Assembly (NCBI RefSeq): GCF_000526695.1 | Contig: NZ_JAGO01000011.1 | Coordinates: 1-64,000 of the forward strand | From: Carnimonas nigrificans ATCC BAA-78 | Lineage (GTDB): Bacteria; Pseudomonadota; Gammaproteobacteria; Pseudomonadales; Halomonadaceae | Reading direction: 5' to 3' | DNA length: 64,000 bases | Shown here: piece by piece, positions 19,066-29,285 of the stretch | Position numbering within the stretch: position 1 is the stretch's first letter | Layout: the number at the start of each line of letters is the position of its first letter | Program-made: the position numbers and the translations under genes | Notes under the pieces: generated by a model | What the model was told of the DNA's origin: nothing | The model's input: only the letters and a program-made list of their open reading frames with translations | Databases searched by the model: none

Positions 19066-20243
19066 CAAGCCTCCTCACTGCCCAGCAGACGCGTGATGAT
19101 ACCTTCATAGATGCTGGTAAGGGTATCAATATCCTTGGCGAGCACACGTTCATCCACCTGGTGGATCGTGTCATTTTTCACGCCCAGTTCGATCACCTGC
19201 CCACCCAACGTGGCAATAAAGCGCCCATCAGACGTGCCCCCCGAGGTGGAGAGTTCGGCATGGGTGCCGGTCACTGCTTGAATGCTACTGCGCGCAGCAT
19301 TTACCAGATTGCCAGGCTCGGTTAAAAACGGCTTGCCTGACAGCGTCCAGTCCAGCTGATAGTGGTCGCCCTTGTGCAGCCCATGGTGCTGAAGAATGGC
19401 TTCGGCACGCGCCATTAGCTGCTCGGCGCTGCTTTCGGTGGAGAAGCGAAAATTGAAGTGGATATCGGCCTGACCTGGCACGACGTTGGTTGCGCCAGTA
19501 CCGGCAGTGAAGTTCGAAATCTGGAAGGTGGTGGCAGGAAAGAAATCGTTGCCATCATCCCAGCGCTCGGCCACGAGTGCCGCCAATGCCGCGCTCACCA
19601 TGTGAATCGGATTACGCGCCTTGTCGGGGTAGGCGACATGCCCTTGGATACCGTTCACCAGCAGGTGCCCGCTCAGCGATCCGCGCCGACCGTTTTTGAT
19701 GGTGTCACCGAGACGTTGACTGCTGGAAGGTTCACCGACCACGCAGTAGTCGATGCACTCGCCGCGCGCGTTCAGCCGATCAATCACCAACCGTGTGCCA
19801 TCAATGGCCGGTCCTTCTTCATCGCTGGTAATCAGCAGCGCCAGCCGTCCGGAGTGCTGCGGGTGCTGTTCGACGAACTGCGTAACCGCCGTCACAAAGG
19901 CGGCAACCCCTCCTTTCATGTCGGAAGCGCCACGGCCACGCAAATAGCCGTGTTCATCAATGACTGGCTCGAAGGGCGGGGTCTGCCACTGTTCAGCCGG
20001 CCCGGCGGGGACCACATCCGTATGTCCCGCGAAGGCGAGCGTAGTGCCCTCGCCATGGGTCGCCCACAGATTCGTGACGCCGTTGTGCTCGATCCATTCG
20101 AGGGTGAAACCAAGCGACTTCAGGCGCTCGGCAATCAACTGCTGACAGCCTTGATCATCGGGGCTGACCGAAGGGCGCGCGATCAGCTCGAAAGCGAGCG
20201 CTAGCGTAGGTGATAAAGAGGGCTGGGGGGCGGATGGCGACAT
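19065..20243 (-). CDS. dapE: Succinyl-diaminopimelate desuccinylase
   Basis: A 392-residue M20-family zinc peptidase homologue. It removes succinate from N-succinyl-LL-diaminopimelate in the lysine and peptidoglycan precursor pathway. Metal-binding motifs [32 protein letters not shown] and the C-terminal [13 protein letters not shown] region are present, as is [20 protein letters not shown]. It follows dapD by 128 nt on the same strand, and the unknown downstream overlaps its stop. Confidence 0.96.
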   Translation of the reverse strand: MSPSAPQPSLSPTLALAFELIARPSVSPDDQGCQQLIAERLKSLGFTLEWIEHNGVTNLWATHGEGTTLAFAGHTDVVPAGPAEQWQTPPFEPVIDEHGYLRGRGASDMKGGVAAFVTAVTQFVEQHPQHSGRLALLITSDEEGPAIDGTRLVIDRLNARGECIDYCVVGEPSSSQRLGDTIKNGRRGSLSGHLLVNGIQGHVAYPDKARNPIHMVSAALAALVAERWDDGNDFFPATTFQISNFTAGTGATNVVPGQADIHFNFRFSTESSAEQLMARAEAILQHHGLHKGDHYQLDWTLSGKPFLTEPGNLVNAARSSIQAVTGTHAELSTSGGTSDGRFIATLGGQVIELGVKNDTIHQVDERVLAKDIDTLTSIYEGIITRLLGSEEA

Positions 20244-20371
20244 GACGCGCGGGATTTCCTTCAGTGAGCGACGCGTGTGTTGTTGTCACAGGCGTACAGG
20301 TATCAGGTTGGCCAGCTGCAAGACCGGCCTCTTCCTTGAACAGTGAATAGTGCTGTCCGACCACCGCCGCG

Positions 20372-21397
20372 TTAGTTATGCGCGTGCAGCGCTTCATTCA
20401 ATGCAATGGCCGTCTTGTTGGTGCGGCACTCAACACGACCGCTCACGGAGTGGCGAATGAAGAGCAGATCGGAATATCCAGCCAATTCGCGGGCGCTGAC
20501 CGTATTCACTTCATTGCCTTCGTTATCAATAATCGTCACTTTGGTGCCAGCAGTGATATAAAGCCCCGCTTCGATGGTGCAGCGATCGCCCAGCGGAATG
20601 CCGCAGCCAGCGTTGGCACCAATCAGGCAGTTTTCACCGAAGGAGATAACAATGTTGCCGCCGCCTGACAGGGTGCCCATGGTTGAGCAGCCCGCACCCA
20701 GATCAGAGTTGGCACCAACGAAGACACCTGCGGAGATGCGGCCTTCCACCATGCCAGGGCCTTCAGTGCCGGCATTGAAGTTGCAGAAACCTTCGTGCAT
20801 GACGGTGGTGCCTTCACCGAGGTAGGCGCCCAGACGCACGCGCAGTGCATTACCGATACGCACGCCGGAGGGCATCACGTAGTCGGTCATTTTGGGGAAT
20901 TTATCCACCGACCCGACATCCAGCGCACGGCCTTCCAGACGCGCTTGCAGGCGGCGAGCTGCCAGCTCTTCTACATCAATGGGGCCTTCATTGGTCCAGG
21001 CAATGTTCTTGAGCACCGGGAAGATACCGTCGAGGCGCGTGCCGTGCGGCTTCACCAGTCGATGCGAGATGAGCTGTAGCTTCAGATAGGCTTCAGGCAC
21101 GCTTTCGGGGGCGGTATCTTCGTCGAGCACAACAGCCACCAGCGGGCGGGTTGCCGCAGCCAGAGATTCTGCCACCTGCGCTTGATCGTCGTGACCAGCG
21201 CCGCGCAGAGCGGCAGCAAGCTCCTTGCACTGCGCAGTGTCGAAAGGAATAACGCGTGCGTCGTCGGCGGCGTTCAGCGCCCGGCGGGTTTCCTTGCCAA
21301 GGGCGGCAGCGGGGGCGTGCAGTGGCGCCGGAAAGAAGACTTCGAGCCATTCGCCCTTGCTATTCTGAGTGCCGGTACCGAGAGCAAAACTGAACAT
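20372..21397 (-). CDS. dapD: Tetrahydrodipicolinate N-succinyltransferase
   Basis: A 341-residue enzyme of the longer DapD type. It transfers succinate from succinyl-CoA to tetrahydrodipicolinate. The C-terminal half is a left-handed beta-helix rich in hexapeptide repeats (GTTVMHEGFCNFNAG, GAGCSTMGTLSGGG, FGENCLIGANAGCGIPLGD). GAAGGA lies 7 nt before the ATG at 21397; an in-frame start 5 codons earlier lacks a site. It sits between the Spx-like gene (38 nt upstream) and dapE, matching the usual dap grouping. Confidence 0.95.
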   Translation of the reverse strand: MFSFALGTGTQNSKGEWLEVFFPAPLHAPAAALGKETRRALNAADDARVIPFDTAQCKELAAALRGAGHDDQAQVAESLAAATRPLVAVVLDEDTAPESVPEAYLKLQLISHRLVKPHGTRLDGIFPVLKNIAWTNEGPIDVEELAARRLQARLEGRALDVGSVDKFPKMTDYVMPSGVRIGNALRVRLGAYLGEGTTVMHEGFCNFNAGTEGPGMVEGRISAGVFVGANSDLGAGCSTMGTLSGGGNIVISFGENCLIGANAGCGIPLGDRCTIEAGLYITAGTKVTIIDNEGNEVNTVSARELAGYSDLLFIRHSVSGRVECRTNKTAIALNEALHAHN

Positions 21398-21435
21398 AGT
21401 GAAATCCTTCAACGAAAAGTAAGCGGGAGAAAAGG

Positions 21436-21804
21436 TTAGTGCTGAGCAAGCTGCTCATACGCGTGTTGATCAAAGCCGACCAGTAGCTGCTCGCCTGTCA
21501 CGAGCAGTGGTCGTTTCAACAGCGTCGGATACGTTATGGCGAGTGAGCGCGCTGAATCGGCGTTTAGCGTGTCACGCTGCTGCTGATCGAGCTGTCGCCA
21601 GGTAGTGCTGCGGCGATTAATCAGGGTGTCCCACTGGGCATGGTCAAAGAACCAGTCAACCAGTGTCTTGTCGAGCTTCCCGTCACTGTCACTAGCCTCG
21701 GCGCGCAAATCCACGAAGGCATAATCAACACCGAGGGAATCAAGGAGGCGACGCGCTTTGCGGCAGGTATCGCAGTTATTCAGGCCGTAAAGAGTGGCAG
21801 GCAT
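21436..21804 (-). CDS. ArsC/Spx-family protein (YffB type)
   Basis: A 122-residue thioredoxin-fold protein of the arsenate reductase / Spx superfamily. The N-terminal redox motif reads CDTCRKAR with Cys11 and Cys14, and the C-terminal half contains TYPTLLKRPLLV. The E. coli relative YffB lies next to dapE, the same neighbourhood as here. A true arsenate reductase is unlikely; the role of YffB is not well established and a glutathione-dependent thiol reductase has been suggested. It lies between glnD and dapD on the same strand. Confidence 0.88.
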   Translation of the reverse strand: MPATLYGLNNCDTCRKARRLLDSLGVDYAFVDLRAEASDSDGKLDKTLVDWFFDHAQWDTLINRRSTTWRQLDQQQRDTLNADSARSLAITYPTLLKRPLLVTGEQLLVGFDQHAYEQLAQH

Positions 21805-21891
21805 GGGAGCATCCTCATGTCAGTGAGCGAGTGCGGACAGGCTTTTCACCCGTTGCAGCAATTGCGCGAGAGTGTACCAGACAAGTGCCGC

Positions 21892-24600
21892 TCAAGCCTC
21901 CGCGTCCAGCACTTCGCGCAGGCGTTGCATCAGTGCCTGCGCCTCGCTTGCTTCATCCAGCGGTTCACCATTGCGATTGGTAATGAAAAAGACATCCTCG
22001 ACGCGCTCGCCGAAGGTGGCGATGCGAGCGTTAACGATAGAAACATCGAATTCAACGAAGATGCGCCCCACCCGCGCCAGCAGTCCGGGCCGATCGGCCG
22101 CCACAATCTCAACGATACTGCGCTGATGAGCGTTATCCTGGCTGAAGTGGGTTTGGGTCGGCACCCTGAAATGCTTCAACTGGCGAGAAGTATGACGGCT
22201 AATGATGTGGGGGTATTCGTCGGGATCGGTCAGGGCTTCGGTCAGCACGTCATGGATCTCGCGCAGAGTGCCCGGCGCGCGAATGGCATGGCCTTCATCA
22301 TCCAGCAGCAGGAAGGTGTTGAGCGCCCAGCCATCCTCGGTAGAAATGATACGCGCATCGTGAATCGAAGCATTGAGCTGATCAATGGCAGCAGCGGTAG
22401 CCGCAAACAGGTGATTGGCTTCGCGCGTGTTAATGAATACTTTGGTACCGCCATCTTCAGCGTCGCTTTCAGGGGCTGAAATCAGCACCAGAGGGCGCTT
22501 CTGGGTCTGTAGAATGGCGATGGTTTGCCATACGATTTCCTGCGGTGAATAGGCGAGGAAGTAGTCGGCCCCGAAGGCGGCCCACAGCGCCTGATAGCTC
22601 TCTTCACTCACATGACGCGCAGCCAGCAGTTTGCGCGCCTCGGTGCGGGTATCTTCAATCCAGTCGGTGCGCTCAAAGGGGTGTTCCAGTCCTCTGGCTA
22701 GCGCCCGTCGGGTTTCACTGTGCAGGGTTCTCAGCAATGCCGCGCGCCAACTGTTCCATAGGGTTGGATTGGTTGCGTCGATATCCGCCACGGTCAGCAG
22801 GTATAGATAGTCGAGGTACATCTCGCTGCGTACCCGTAGCGCGAAATCACTGATTACGTCTGGCTCGGCCAAATCGCGCTTTTGTGCTGTCCATGACATC
22901 AGGAGGTGGTTCTCCACCAGCCAACTGACGAGCTGGGTATCGTGCGACGACAGATCATGGCGTTCGCAAAAATGCCGCACATCAATGGCACCCAGCTGAG
23001 AATGGTCGCCGCCACGCCCCTTGCCAAGATCATGAAACAGGCCGGCAATCCACAGCAGTTCAAGTTTGGGAATATGGCGGATCAGCTTGTGGGGAAGCGG
23101 AAAGTCGCGCTCGGTCTCTGCTGAACGGAAGCTCTGCAAGCGCGACAGCACCCTCATGGTGTGAGCATCGACGGTATAGATATGAAAGAGATCGTACTGC
23201 ATCAATCCTTCGATGTTACCGAATTCAGGCAGATAGTTGCCCAGCACACCGTAGCGCGCCATCAGTGCCAATTGGCGTGCCACATTGCCGCCGCTGCGCA
23301 GCAGCTCCATAAACAGGGAGTGGTGGCGCACATCATGGCGGAAGCTGTCGTCGATCAAATGACGATGTTCGCGAATCAGCCGGATGGTTTGCGCATCGAC
23401 CCCTTTGATGGAAGGGTGTTGCGCCATCAGCAAAAAAAGCTCCAGAAGGGCGCCCGGACGCCGCTTGAAGACGCTGGCAGAACGCACCTGAATCAGATTG
23501 CGATGTACGCTGAAACGTTTGTTGAGCACAACGGGAGGCGCAGCAGAAGAGGGGGACAGCATTAAGTCGGCGAAATGCACCAGCAGCATATCGTTAAGCT
23601 CCGCCATGGCGCCTACCATCACGTAATAGCGGTGCATGAGCTGTTCAACCGCGAGGCTGCCGGTACGATCGCGATAGCCCAACAGCTTTGCCACGGCACG
23701 CTGGTGATCAAACAGCATGCGATCTTCGGGACGCTGCGTCAGCATGTGCAGGGCGTAGCGCAACTGCCACAGGAACGCCTGCCCGTGGCTGTAGACGCGC
23801 AGGTCGGAGTCGGTCATGAAACCGTGCTTTACTACATCATCCAGCTCTTCGGTGCCGAAATAGCGCTTGGCAATCCAGACGATGGTGTGCAGATCGCGCA
23901 GCCCGCCCGGAGAGCCTTTGAGATTCGGCTCCAGGCCATATTCGCTGTTGTTGAACTTGAGATGCCGCTGCTGCTGCTCTTCGAACTTGGCCCGATAGAA
24001 AACTTCGATGGGCCACATATGGTTAACGTCGATGCGCTGCATCAGGGTGTCACGCAGTTGAGCGTTCCCCTCCAGAGTGCGTGTTTCCAGCAGGTTGGTA
24101 ATCACCGTGACATCGTTGCGCGCCTCTTCAACACATTCGTCGAGCGTGCGCACGCTATGACCGATCGCCAGCCCCAAATCCCACAGCAGGGTAATAAAGG
24201 CTGACAGTGGCGCTTGCAGGGCGCTGTCGTCGCTGCTGCCGAGCAATATCAGTAAGTCGATATCCGAGTAAGGGTGCAGTTCACCGCGTCCGTAACCGCC
24301 GACAGCAACCAGCGCAATCTCGGCGTGATCGGCAGGCCACTCCATGCGCTGCCAGGCGATCGCCAACAGTTTGTCCATCGCCCAGCTACGCCCGCGTACC
24401 AGATCACGAATATCGCTGCCCTGACGGAAGCGTTCGTCAAGGGTCGCTGACAGATCGCTGATGCGCTGTTTGAAGGCAGCGATGTGCTGTGGCGACACTC
24501 GCTGTCCCAATTGTGCATCCAGCGCGGCGAGTTCGGCTTCCAGCCCGGCTTCATCAAGAATGTCCTGAGCGGGGGTAAACTGGTAGTGATGCAGCAGCAT
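21892..24600 (-). CDS. glnD: PII uridylyltransferase / uridylyl-removing enzyme
   Basis: A 902-residue bifunctional sensor that uridylylates PII when glutamine is low and deuridylylates it when glutamine is high. The N-terminal nucleotidyltransferase site reads GGYGRGELHPYSDIDLL (about residues 101-117, with the catalytic Asp pair). The HD-type uridylyl-removing domain has FHDLGKGRGGDHS near the middle. Two ACT domains end the protein (VEIVAADRPGLLARVGRIF). The ATG at 24600 is preferred: GAGGT lies 10 nt upstream. An in-frame TTG at 24609 lies only 2 nt from that site. It follows map by about 80 nt. Confidence 0.96.
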   Translation of the reverse strand: MLLHHYQFTPAQDILDEAGLEAELAALDAQLGQRVSPQHIAAFKQRISDLSATLDERFRQGSDIRDLVRGRSWAMDKLLAIAWQRMEWPADHAEIALVAVGGYGRGELHPYSDIDLLILLGSSDDSALQAPLSAFITLLWDLGLAIGHSVRTLDECVEEARNDVTVITNLLETRTLEGNAQLRDTLMQRIDVNHMWPIEVFYRAKFEEQQQRHLKFNNSEYGLEPNLKGSPGGLRDLHTIVWIAKRYFGTEELDDVVKHGFMTDSDLRVYSHGQAFLWQLRYALHMLTQRPEDRMLFDHQRAVAKLLGYRDRTGSLAVEQLMHRYYVMVGAMAELNDMLLVHFADLMLSPSSAAPPVVLNKRFSVHRNLIQVRSASVFKRRPGALLELFLLMAQHPSIKGVDAQTIRLIREHRHLIDDSFRHDVRHHSLFMELLRSGGNVARQLALMARYGVLGNYLPEFGNIEGLMQYDLFHIYTVDAHTMRVLSRLQSFRSAETERDFPLPHKLIRHIPKLELLWIAGLFHDLGKGRGGDHSQLGAIDVRHFCERHDLSSHDTQLVSWLVENHLLMSWTAQKRDLAEPDVISDFALRVRSEMYLDYLYLLTVADIDATNPTLWNSWRAALLRTLHSETRRALARGLEHPFERTDWIEDTRTEARKLLAARHVSEESYQALWAAFGADYFLAYSPQEIVWQTIAILQTQKRPLVLISAPESDAEDGGTKVFINTREANHLFAATAAAIDQLNASIHDARIISTEDGWALNTFLLLDDEGHAIRAPGTLREIHDVLTEALTDPDEYPHIISRHTSRQLKHFRVPTQTHFSQDNAHQRSIVEIVAADRPGLLARVGRIFVEFDVSIVNARIATFGERVEDVFFITNRNGEPLDEASEAQALMQRLREVLDAEA

Positions 24601-24678
24601 AGCGTTCAATACCTCGGTAGCAGTCGGCCTGGAGTTGTTGTGTTGGCGGCAGAAGGGGAGGTCGAGCGTTTCGCTGTG

Positions 24679-25476
24679 CTAAGCGTACTCGCCACCCAGG
24701 AAGGAAAGATCTTCATCTTCCCGTTTGGTGGTAACGATAACGCCATCAGCGCTCACGATCAGGGTATGTTCCCACTGCGCCGAGAGGCTTTTATCGCGGG
24801 TCACGGCTGTCCAGCCATCCTTCAGCACCTTGGTAGGCCAGTCACCGGCATTGATCATCGGTTCAATGGTGAAGCACATGCCTTCTTCGAGTACCGCATC
24901 TGTGGCGGCATCATAGCCGTCGTAATGCAGAATTTGCGGGTCCTGGTGGAATTCGGTGCCAATACCGTGTCCACAGAAATCACGCACTACGCTGAATCCA
25001 TTGGCTTCGGCGTGCTGTTGAATGCAGCGACCCAGCTCGGAGAGGCGTACCCCAGGGCGAATCATCTTCATGGATGCGTACAGGCACTCCTGGGTGACGC
25101 GTGACAGGCGCTGCCCCTTGATATTTTCCCCCACGATGAACATCGCGCTGGTATCGCCGTAGTAGCCATCCTTGATGATGGTGATATCAATATTAAGGAT
25201 GTCGCCCTTTTTCAGCTTCTTGTTGAAGTCAGGGATACCGTGGCACACCACATGGTTGAGCGAAATGCAGCTGGCGTGCTGGTAACCGTGGTAGCCGATG
25301 GTGGCGGAAACACTCTCGATATCATCTTCGATATAGCGATGGCAGATACGGTCCAGTTCACCCGTGGAGACTCCCGCCTTGACGTGCGGCTCGATCATCT
25401 CCAGCACGGAGGCTGCCAGTCGGCCTGCAATGCGGAGCTTGTCGATCTGTTCGGGCGTATTGATAGGGATATTCAT
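24679..25476 (-). CDS. map: Methionine aminopeptidase type I
   Basis: A 265-residue metalloprotease that removes the initiator methionine. The five metal ligands of the family are visible in NIDITIIKDGYYGDTS, the GHGIGTEFHQDP loop, FTIEPMI and SAQWEHT. The start at 25476 gives the standard MNIPINTPEQIDKLR, with GGAG upstream; the open frame to 25689 adds 71 non-homologous residues. It is divergent from rpsB, the arrangement found in E. coli and many relatives. Confidence 0.96.
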   Translation of the reverse strand: MNIPINTPEQIDKLRIAGRLAASVLEMIEPHVKAGVSTGELDRICHRYIEDDIESVSATIGYHGYQHASCISLNHVVCHGIPDFNKKLKKGDILNIDITIIKDGYYGDTSAMFIVGENIKGQRLSRVTQECLYASMKMIRPGVRLSELGRCIQQHAEANGFSVVRDFCGHGIGTEFHQDPQILHYDGYDAATDAVLEEGMCFTIEPMINAGDWPTKVLKDGWTAVTRDKSLSAQWEHTLIVSADGVIVTTKREDEDLSFLGGEYA

Positions 25477-25671
25477 GGTGCTGAAGGCTCCTCTGCCTGG
25501 TGCTGAATATGTCGTCAGGAATAGGGTAGGCATCGGTCGGCGGTGCTCTGCAAAAGCAAGGGCTGGCGACCGAATGGAATGGCGCAAGCATATCGCCTCA
25601 GCAGCTTCTTGGCGAACCTGAAGGCTGCTTGATAAGCAACTGGTAAGGGGGCTGCGCAAGGGCGGCGATGC

Positions 25672-25700
25672 TTCTTTTTTGACCGGCATTGTGGTATAAA
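25672..25700 (+). promoter_or_regulatory. Candidate rpsB-tsf promoter
   Basis: An extended -10 (TGGTATAAA, hexamer 25695-25700) is followed by the GC-rich discriminator GCCGCGCC, as in ribosomal-protein promoters under stringent control. The -35 is weak (TTCTTT at 25672-25677, 17-nt spacer). It lies about 210 nt before rpsB, leaving a long leader. Confidence 0.55.
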
Positions 25701-25704
25701 GCCG

Positions 25705-25907
25705 CGCCTGAGACTGCTGGAACCCGCTTCTTTCAGCTCAGCAATGCGCTTGCCCAAATGGGGGCGTTTACCTAAACGGACGTGATGACTACGTCTGATA
25801 TTGAAATCAAAACACCACACACGTTCCGGCACATGGTCCCGGGTGCCGCGCAAGCGGTCGGATCCATGGGGTGCGTGGAGGCGTAACCCGATTCAAGGAG
25901 AAGTTTC
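25705..25907 (+). promoter_or_regulatory. rpsB leader, probable S2 autoregulatory element
   Basis: The rpsB mRNA has a leader of about 200 nt with no ORF. In gammaproteobacteria this leader is bound by S2 and represses rpsB-tsf. The distal part here contains GTGCGTGGAGGCGTAACCC, close to the E. coli leader's GUGGAGGC-AUAACC just before the Shine-Dalgarno. Identification rests on location and this motif; I have not folded the RNA. Confidence 0.55.
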
Positions 25908-26633
25908 ATGGCAGTTAAAATGATCGACCTGCTCAAGGCAGGTGCGCACTTCGGTCACCAGACCAAATTCTGGAACCCGAAAATGAGTCAGTACATTTTC
26001 GGTGCGCGTAACAAGATTCATATCATCAACCTCGAATACACCCTGCCTGCGCTGAATGAAGCCGTTGCAGTGGTCGAGAAGATGGCCGCCAGTAACAACA
26101 AGATCATGTTCGTTGGTACCAAGCGTGCAGCGGGCAAGATCATTGCCGAAGAAGCGTCCCGTGTAGGTCAGCCTTACGTCAACCATCGCTGGTTGGGCGG
26201 CATGCTGACCAACTACAAGACGATTCGTCAGTCCATCAAGCGTTTGCGCGAACTCGAACAGATGCACGAAGACGGCACCTTCGACAAGCTGACCAAGAAA
26301 GAAGTCCTGATGGCAACGCGCGAGCAGGAAAAACTCGAGCGCTCCATCGGTGGTATCAAAAACATGGGCGGCTTGCCTGATGCACTGTTCGTGATCGACG
26401 TTGACCACGAGCGCATCGCCATCAACGAAGCCAACAAGCTTGGCATTCCCGTTATCGGTGTTGTCGATAGTAACTCCAACCCCGACGGCGTTGACTACGT
26501 TATCCCCGGTAACGACGACTCCATCCGTGCGATCCAGATTTACGTTAAAGCCATTGCTGATGCATGTGGCAAAGCGAAAGAAGGTCGTCCTGACGAGTTC
26601 GTTGAAGTCGAAGAAACCGCTGCTGGCGAATAA
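25908..26633 (+). CDS. rpsB: 30S ribosomal protein S2
   Basis: A 241-residue S2, full length. Signatures include [22 protein letters not shown] at the N-terminus and [18 protein letters not shown]-type [13 protein letters not shown] with the coiled-coil insertion around residues 100-150. S2 joins late in 30S assembly and is needed with S1 for mRNA binding. AAGGAG lies 8 nt before the ATG. It leads the rpsB-tsf-pyrH-frr translation block. Confidence 0.98.
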   Translation: MAVKMIDLLKAGAHFGHQTKFWNPKMSQYIFGARNKIHIINLEYTLPALNEAVAVVEKMAASNNKIMFVGTKRAAGKIIAEEASRVGQPYVNHRWLGGMLTNYKTIRQSIKRLRELEQMHEDGTFDKLTKKEVLMATREQEKLERSIGGIKNMGGLPDALFVIDVDHERIAINEANKLGIPVIGVVDSNSNPDGVDYVIPGNDDSIRAIQIYVKAIADACGKAKEGRPDEFVEVEETAAGE

Positions 26634-26864
26634 TCGTCAGACAGGCTCGATAACGACTTGAGGCTTCTCATCCTGGTTCTGTTTCGGCACTTGCTGTCGG
26701 AAATAGTGTCAGATGCCATGCAGCGTTTGCTGGATGCGATGAGGGGCCAGCTCAGCGCTCGCCTTCCTTTTTTGCAGATGTTTCAGTCAAGGGCGGCGAG
26801 CCTTTCTAATCCTGACCAAACGCATTCAGCGGTTGGTTGTTAGATAATCACGGAGATTCTCGAC

Positions 26865-27731
26865 ATGGCAGCGATCAGTGCTTCTCTGGTCAAGGAACTG
26901 CGCGAGCGTACCGGTCTCGGCATGATGGAGTGCAAAAAGGCGCTTCAGGAAGCTGACGGTGATATCGACGTAGCAATTGATAACCTGCGTAAAAACGCGG
27001 GCCTTAAATCCGCCAAGAAAGCGAGCCGCGTGGCTGCTGAAGGCGTGGTAACCGTGCGCGTGGCTGACGATGCCAGCTATGCAGCGCTGGTAGAAATCAA
27101 CTCGGAAACCGACTTTGTTGCACGCGATGATAACTTCAAAGCGTTTGCGGCTCGTATTTCCGATGCTGTTTTCGAAAGCAAAAATGAAGATATTGCTGCC
27201 CTGATGGAAGGCGAGCTTGAAGAAGCCCGTAGCCAGCTGGTGCAGAAAATCGGTGAAAACATTTCGGTACGCCGTGCGGCTATCGTTGAAGCGCAGGAAG
27301 GTGGTCACGTAGGCGGCTACGTTCACGGCGACCGTATCGGTGCTGTTGTTTCGCTGAAAGGCGGTAACGTTGAAACTGCACGCGACATCGCGATGCACGT
27401 AGCAGCGATCAATCCTGCCGTAGCCCTGCCGGAAAACATGCCGCAGGAGCAGCTCGATCACGAAAAAGCGATCATCCTTGCTCAGCCTGACATGGCAGGC
27501 AAGCCGGCTGAAATCGCCGAGAAAATGGTTCAGGGTCGTCTGAAAAAATACCTCGCTGAAAACAGCCTGGTCAATCAGCCGTTCGTTAAGGATCCTAACC
27601 AGACGGTTGCCAACTTCGCCAAGGAAGCTGGCGGTGAAGTCATCGGCTTCGTGCGTTTCGAAGTAGGTGAAGGCATCGAGAAAGAAGAAGTTGATTTCGC
27701 GAAAGAAGTCATGGAACAGGCGCGTCGCTAA
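26865..27731 (+). CDS. tsf: Elongation factor Ts
   Basis: A 288-residue guanine-nucleotide exchange factor for EF-Tu. The N-terminal UBA-like domain ([19 protein letters not shown]), the TDFVARD motif that inserts into EF-Tu and the C-terminal dimerisation region are intact. It follows rpsB by 231 nt, a gap larger than usual within the operon, with no gene in between. A strong hairpin follows its stop. Confidence 0.98.
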   Translation: MAAISASLVKELRERTGLGMMECKKALQEADGDIDVAIDNLRKNAGLKSAKKASRVAAEGVVTVRVADDASYAALVEINSETDFVARDDNFKAFAARISDAVFESKNEDIAALMEGELEEARSQLVQKIGENISVRRAAIVEAQEGGHVGGYVHGDRIGAVVSLKGGNVETARDIAMHVAAINPAVALPENMPQEQLDHEKAIILAQPDMAGKPAEIAEKMVQGRLKKYLAENSLVNQPFVKDPNQTVANFAKEAGGEVIGFVRFEVGEGIEKEEVDFAKEVMEQARR

Positions 27732-27749
27732 GTGCGATGAGATGTTCCC

Positions 27750-27783
27750 TCGGCGTTGCGCTGGCGCAGCGCCGAATTTTTAT
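27750..27783 (+). terminator. Terminator after tsf
   Basis: TCGGCGTTGCG and CGCAGCGCCGA pair over 11 bp with one G-U pair and a CTGG loop. ATTTTTAT follows. It would end or attenuate the rpsB-tsf transcript before pyrH. Confidence 0.85.
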
Positions 27784-27898
27784 CGACAATGGCGTGCATA
27801 ACTCTATGCGCGCCATTGCATGTCAGGCGCCCAACCAGAGTAAGATGAGGCGACTGAGCTAACACTCGCTGATCTTCACCGGTGGCCAGGAGAAACAG

Positions 27899-28636
27899 AT
27901 GTCCGCGAACAATGATCGCAATGCCAAATACAAACGAATTCTTTTGAAGCTGTCAGGCGAAGCGCTGATGGGCGAGCTCGATTTTGGTATCGACCCCAAG
28001 GTGCTGGATAGAATGGCTCTGGAGATTGGTCAGCTGGTCGGTATCGGCGTTCAGGTGGGCCTGGTGATTGGCGGCGGAAATCTGTTTCGCGGCGCTGCGT
28101 TGAGTGCTGCTGGAATGGAGCGCGTTACCGGTGACCACATGGGGATGCTGGCAACCGTCATGAACGGTCTCGCCATGCGTGATGCGCTGGAGCGCGCCAG
28201 CATTCGCTCGCGGGTGATGTCTGCCATTCCCATGAGTGGGGTGGTAGAGCATTACGACCGTCGTGCGGCGATTCGTTACCTGAGCAGCGGCGATGTGGTC
28301 ATTTTCTCGGCAGGGACCGGTAACCCATTCTTCACCACCGATTCGGCTGCCTGCTTGCGCGGCATAGAAATTGACGCCGATGTGGTCATAAAAGCGACCA
28401 AGGTAGATGGCGTCTACGATAGTGATCCTGTGAAAAACCCTGATGCCGTCAAGTACGACAAGCTCGACTACGATGCGGTGCTTGACCAGAAACTTGGGGT
28501 GATGGATTTGACCGCGATTTGTCTGGTGCGTGACCATGACATGGCGGTACGTGTTTTCGATATGACCCGCCCCGGAGCGTTGCTCAATCTGGTCATGGGT
28601 GGCCGTGAAGGTACGCTGATCCACGGCAGCAAATAG
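27899..28636 (+). CDS. pyrH: UMP kinase
   Basis: A 245-residue amino acid kinase family enzyme that makes UDP from UMP. The N-terminal [32 protein letters not shown], the [23 protein letters not shown] block and the [12 protein letters not shown] loop are all conserved. AGGAG lies 6 nt before the ATG. It follows the tsf terminator and precedes frr by 82 nt. Confidence 0.97.
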   Translation: MSANNDRNAKYKRILLKLSGEALMGELDFGIDPKVLDRMALEIGQLVGIGVQVGLVIGGGNLFRGAALSAAGMERVTGDHMGMLATVMNGLAMRDALERASIRSRVMSAIPMSGVVEHYDRRAAIRYLSSGDVVIFSAGTGNPFFTTDSAACLRGIEIDADVVIKATKVDGVYDSDPVKNPDAVKYDKLDYDAVLDQKLGVMDLTAICLVRDHDMAVRVFDMTRPGALLNLVMGGREGTLIHGSK

Positions 28637-28718
28637 CGCATCGCGCCGCAAGCAATATTTTCTTCCCCGCTGGCGCAGAAGCCGCCAGCCTATCTCTTCG
28701 CTTTAGAGGAAAGTCTTC

Positions 28719-29276
28719 GTGATCAAGGATATTCAGAAGGACGCCGAAAATCGTATGAAGAAGAGCGTCGAGGCGATCAATTCGGCGTTTCACAAGATTC
28801 GTACAGGGCGCGCGCACCCCAGCATTCTCGATGCGGTACATGTTGATTATTACGGCGGTGATGTGCCGATCAACCAGGTTGCCAACGTCAACGTAGAAGA
28901 TGCGCGTACGCTGGCCGTGGTGCCGTGGGAAAAAAGCATGGTGCAGAAGGTCGAGAAAGCGATCATGACTTCTGATCTTGGCCTTAACCCATCGTCTGCG
29001 GGCACCGTTATTCGCGTCCCCATGCCGCCGCTGACTGAAGAGACCCGCCGTGGTTATACCCGTCAGGCGCGTGCCGAAGCTGAGCAGGGCAAGGTGGCGG
29101 TGCGTAACGTACGTCGTGACGCCAACGGCGATATCAAGGCGCTGTTGAAAGAGAAAGAGATCTCCGAAGACGAAGCGCGTCAGGGCGAAGATGCCATCCA
29201 GAAACTGACCGATAAGTACATCGCTGAAATTGATCAGCTGCTGGAACAGAAAGAGCACGACCTGATGCAGGTATAA
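28719..29276 (+). CDS. frr: Ribosome recycling factor
   Basis: A 185-residue RRF that splits post-termination ribosomes together with [22 protein letters not shown], the central [17 protein letters not shown] region and [16 protein letters not shown] are family signatures. It starts with GTG at 28719, with AGAGGAAAG upstream. uppS follows after only 9 nt. Confidence 0.97.
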   Translation: MIKDIQKDAENRMKKSVEAINSAFHKIRTGRAHPSILDAVHVDYYGGDVPINQVANVNVEDARTLAVVPWEKSMVQKVEKAIMTSDLGLNPSSAGTVIRVPMPPLTEETRRGYTRQARAEAEQGKVAVRNVRRDANGDIKALLKEKEISEDEARQGEDAIQKLTDKYIAEIDQLLEQKEHDLMQV

Positions 29277-29285
29277 TGGACGCTC

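Noticed and set aside
25679-25700. TTGACC and TATAAA as a promoter pair before rpsB
   Set aside because: The spacing is only 10 nt; the TATAAA is better used with a weak -35 further upstream and an extended -10.
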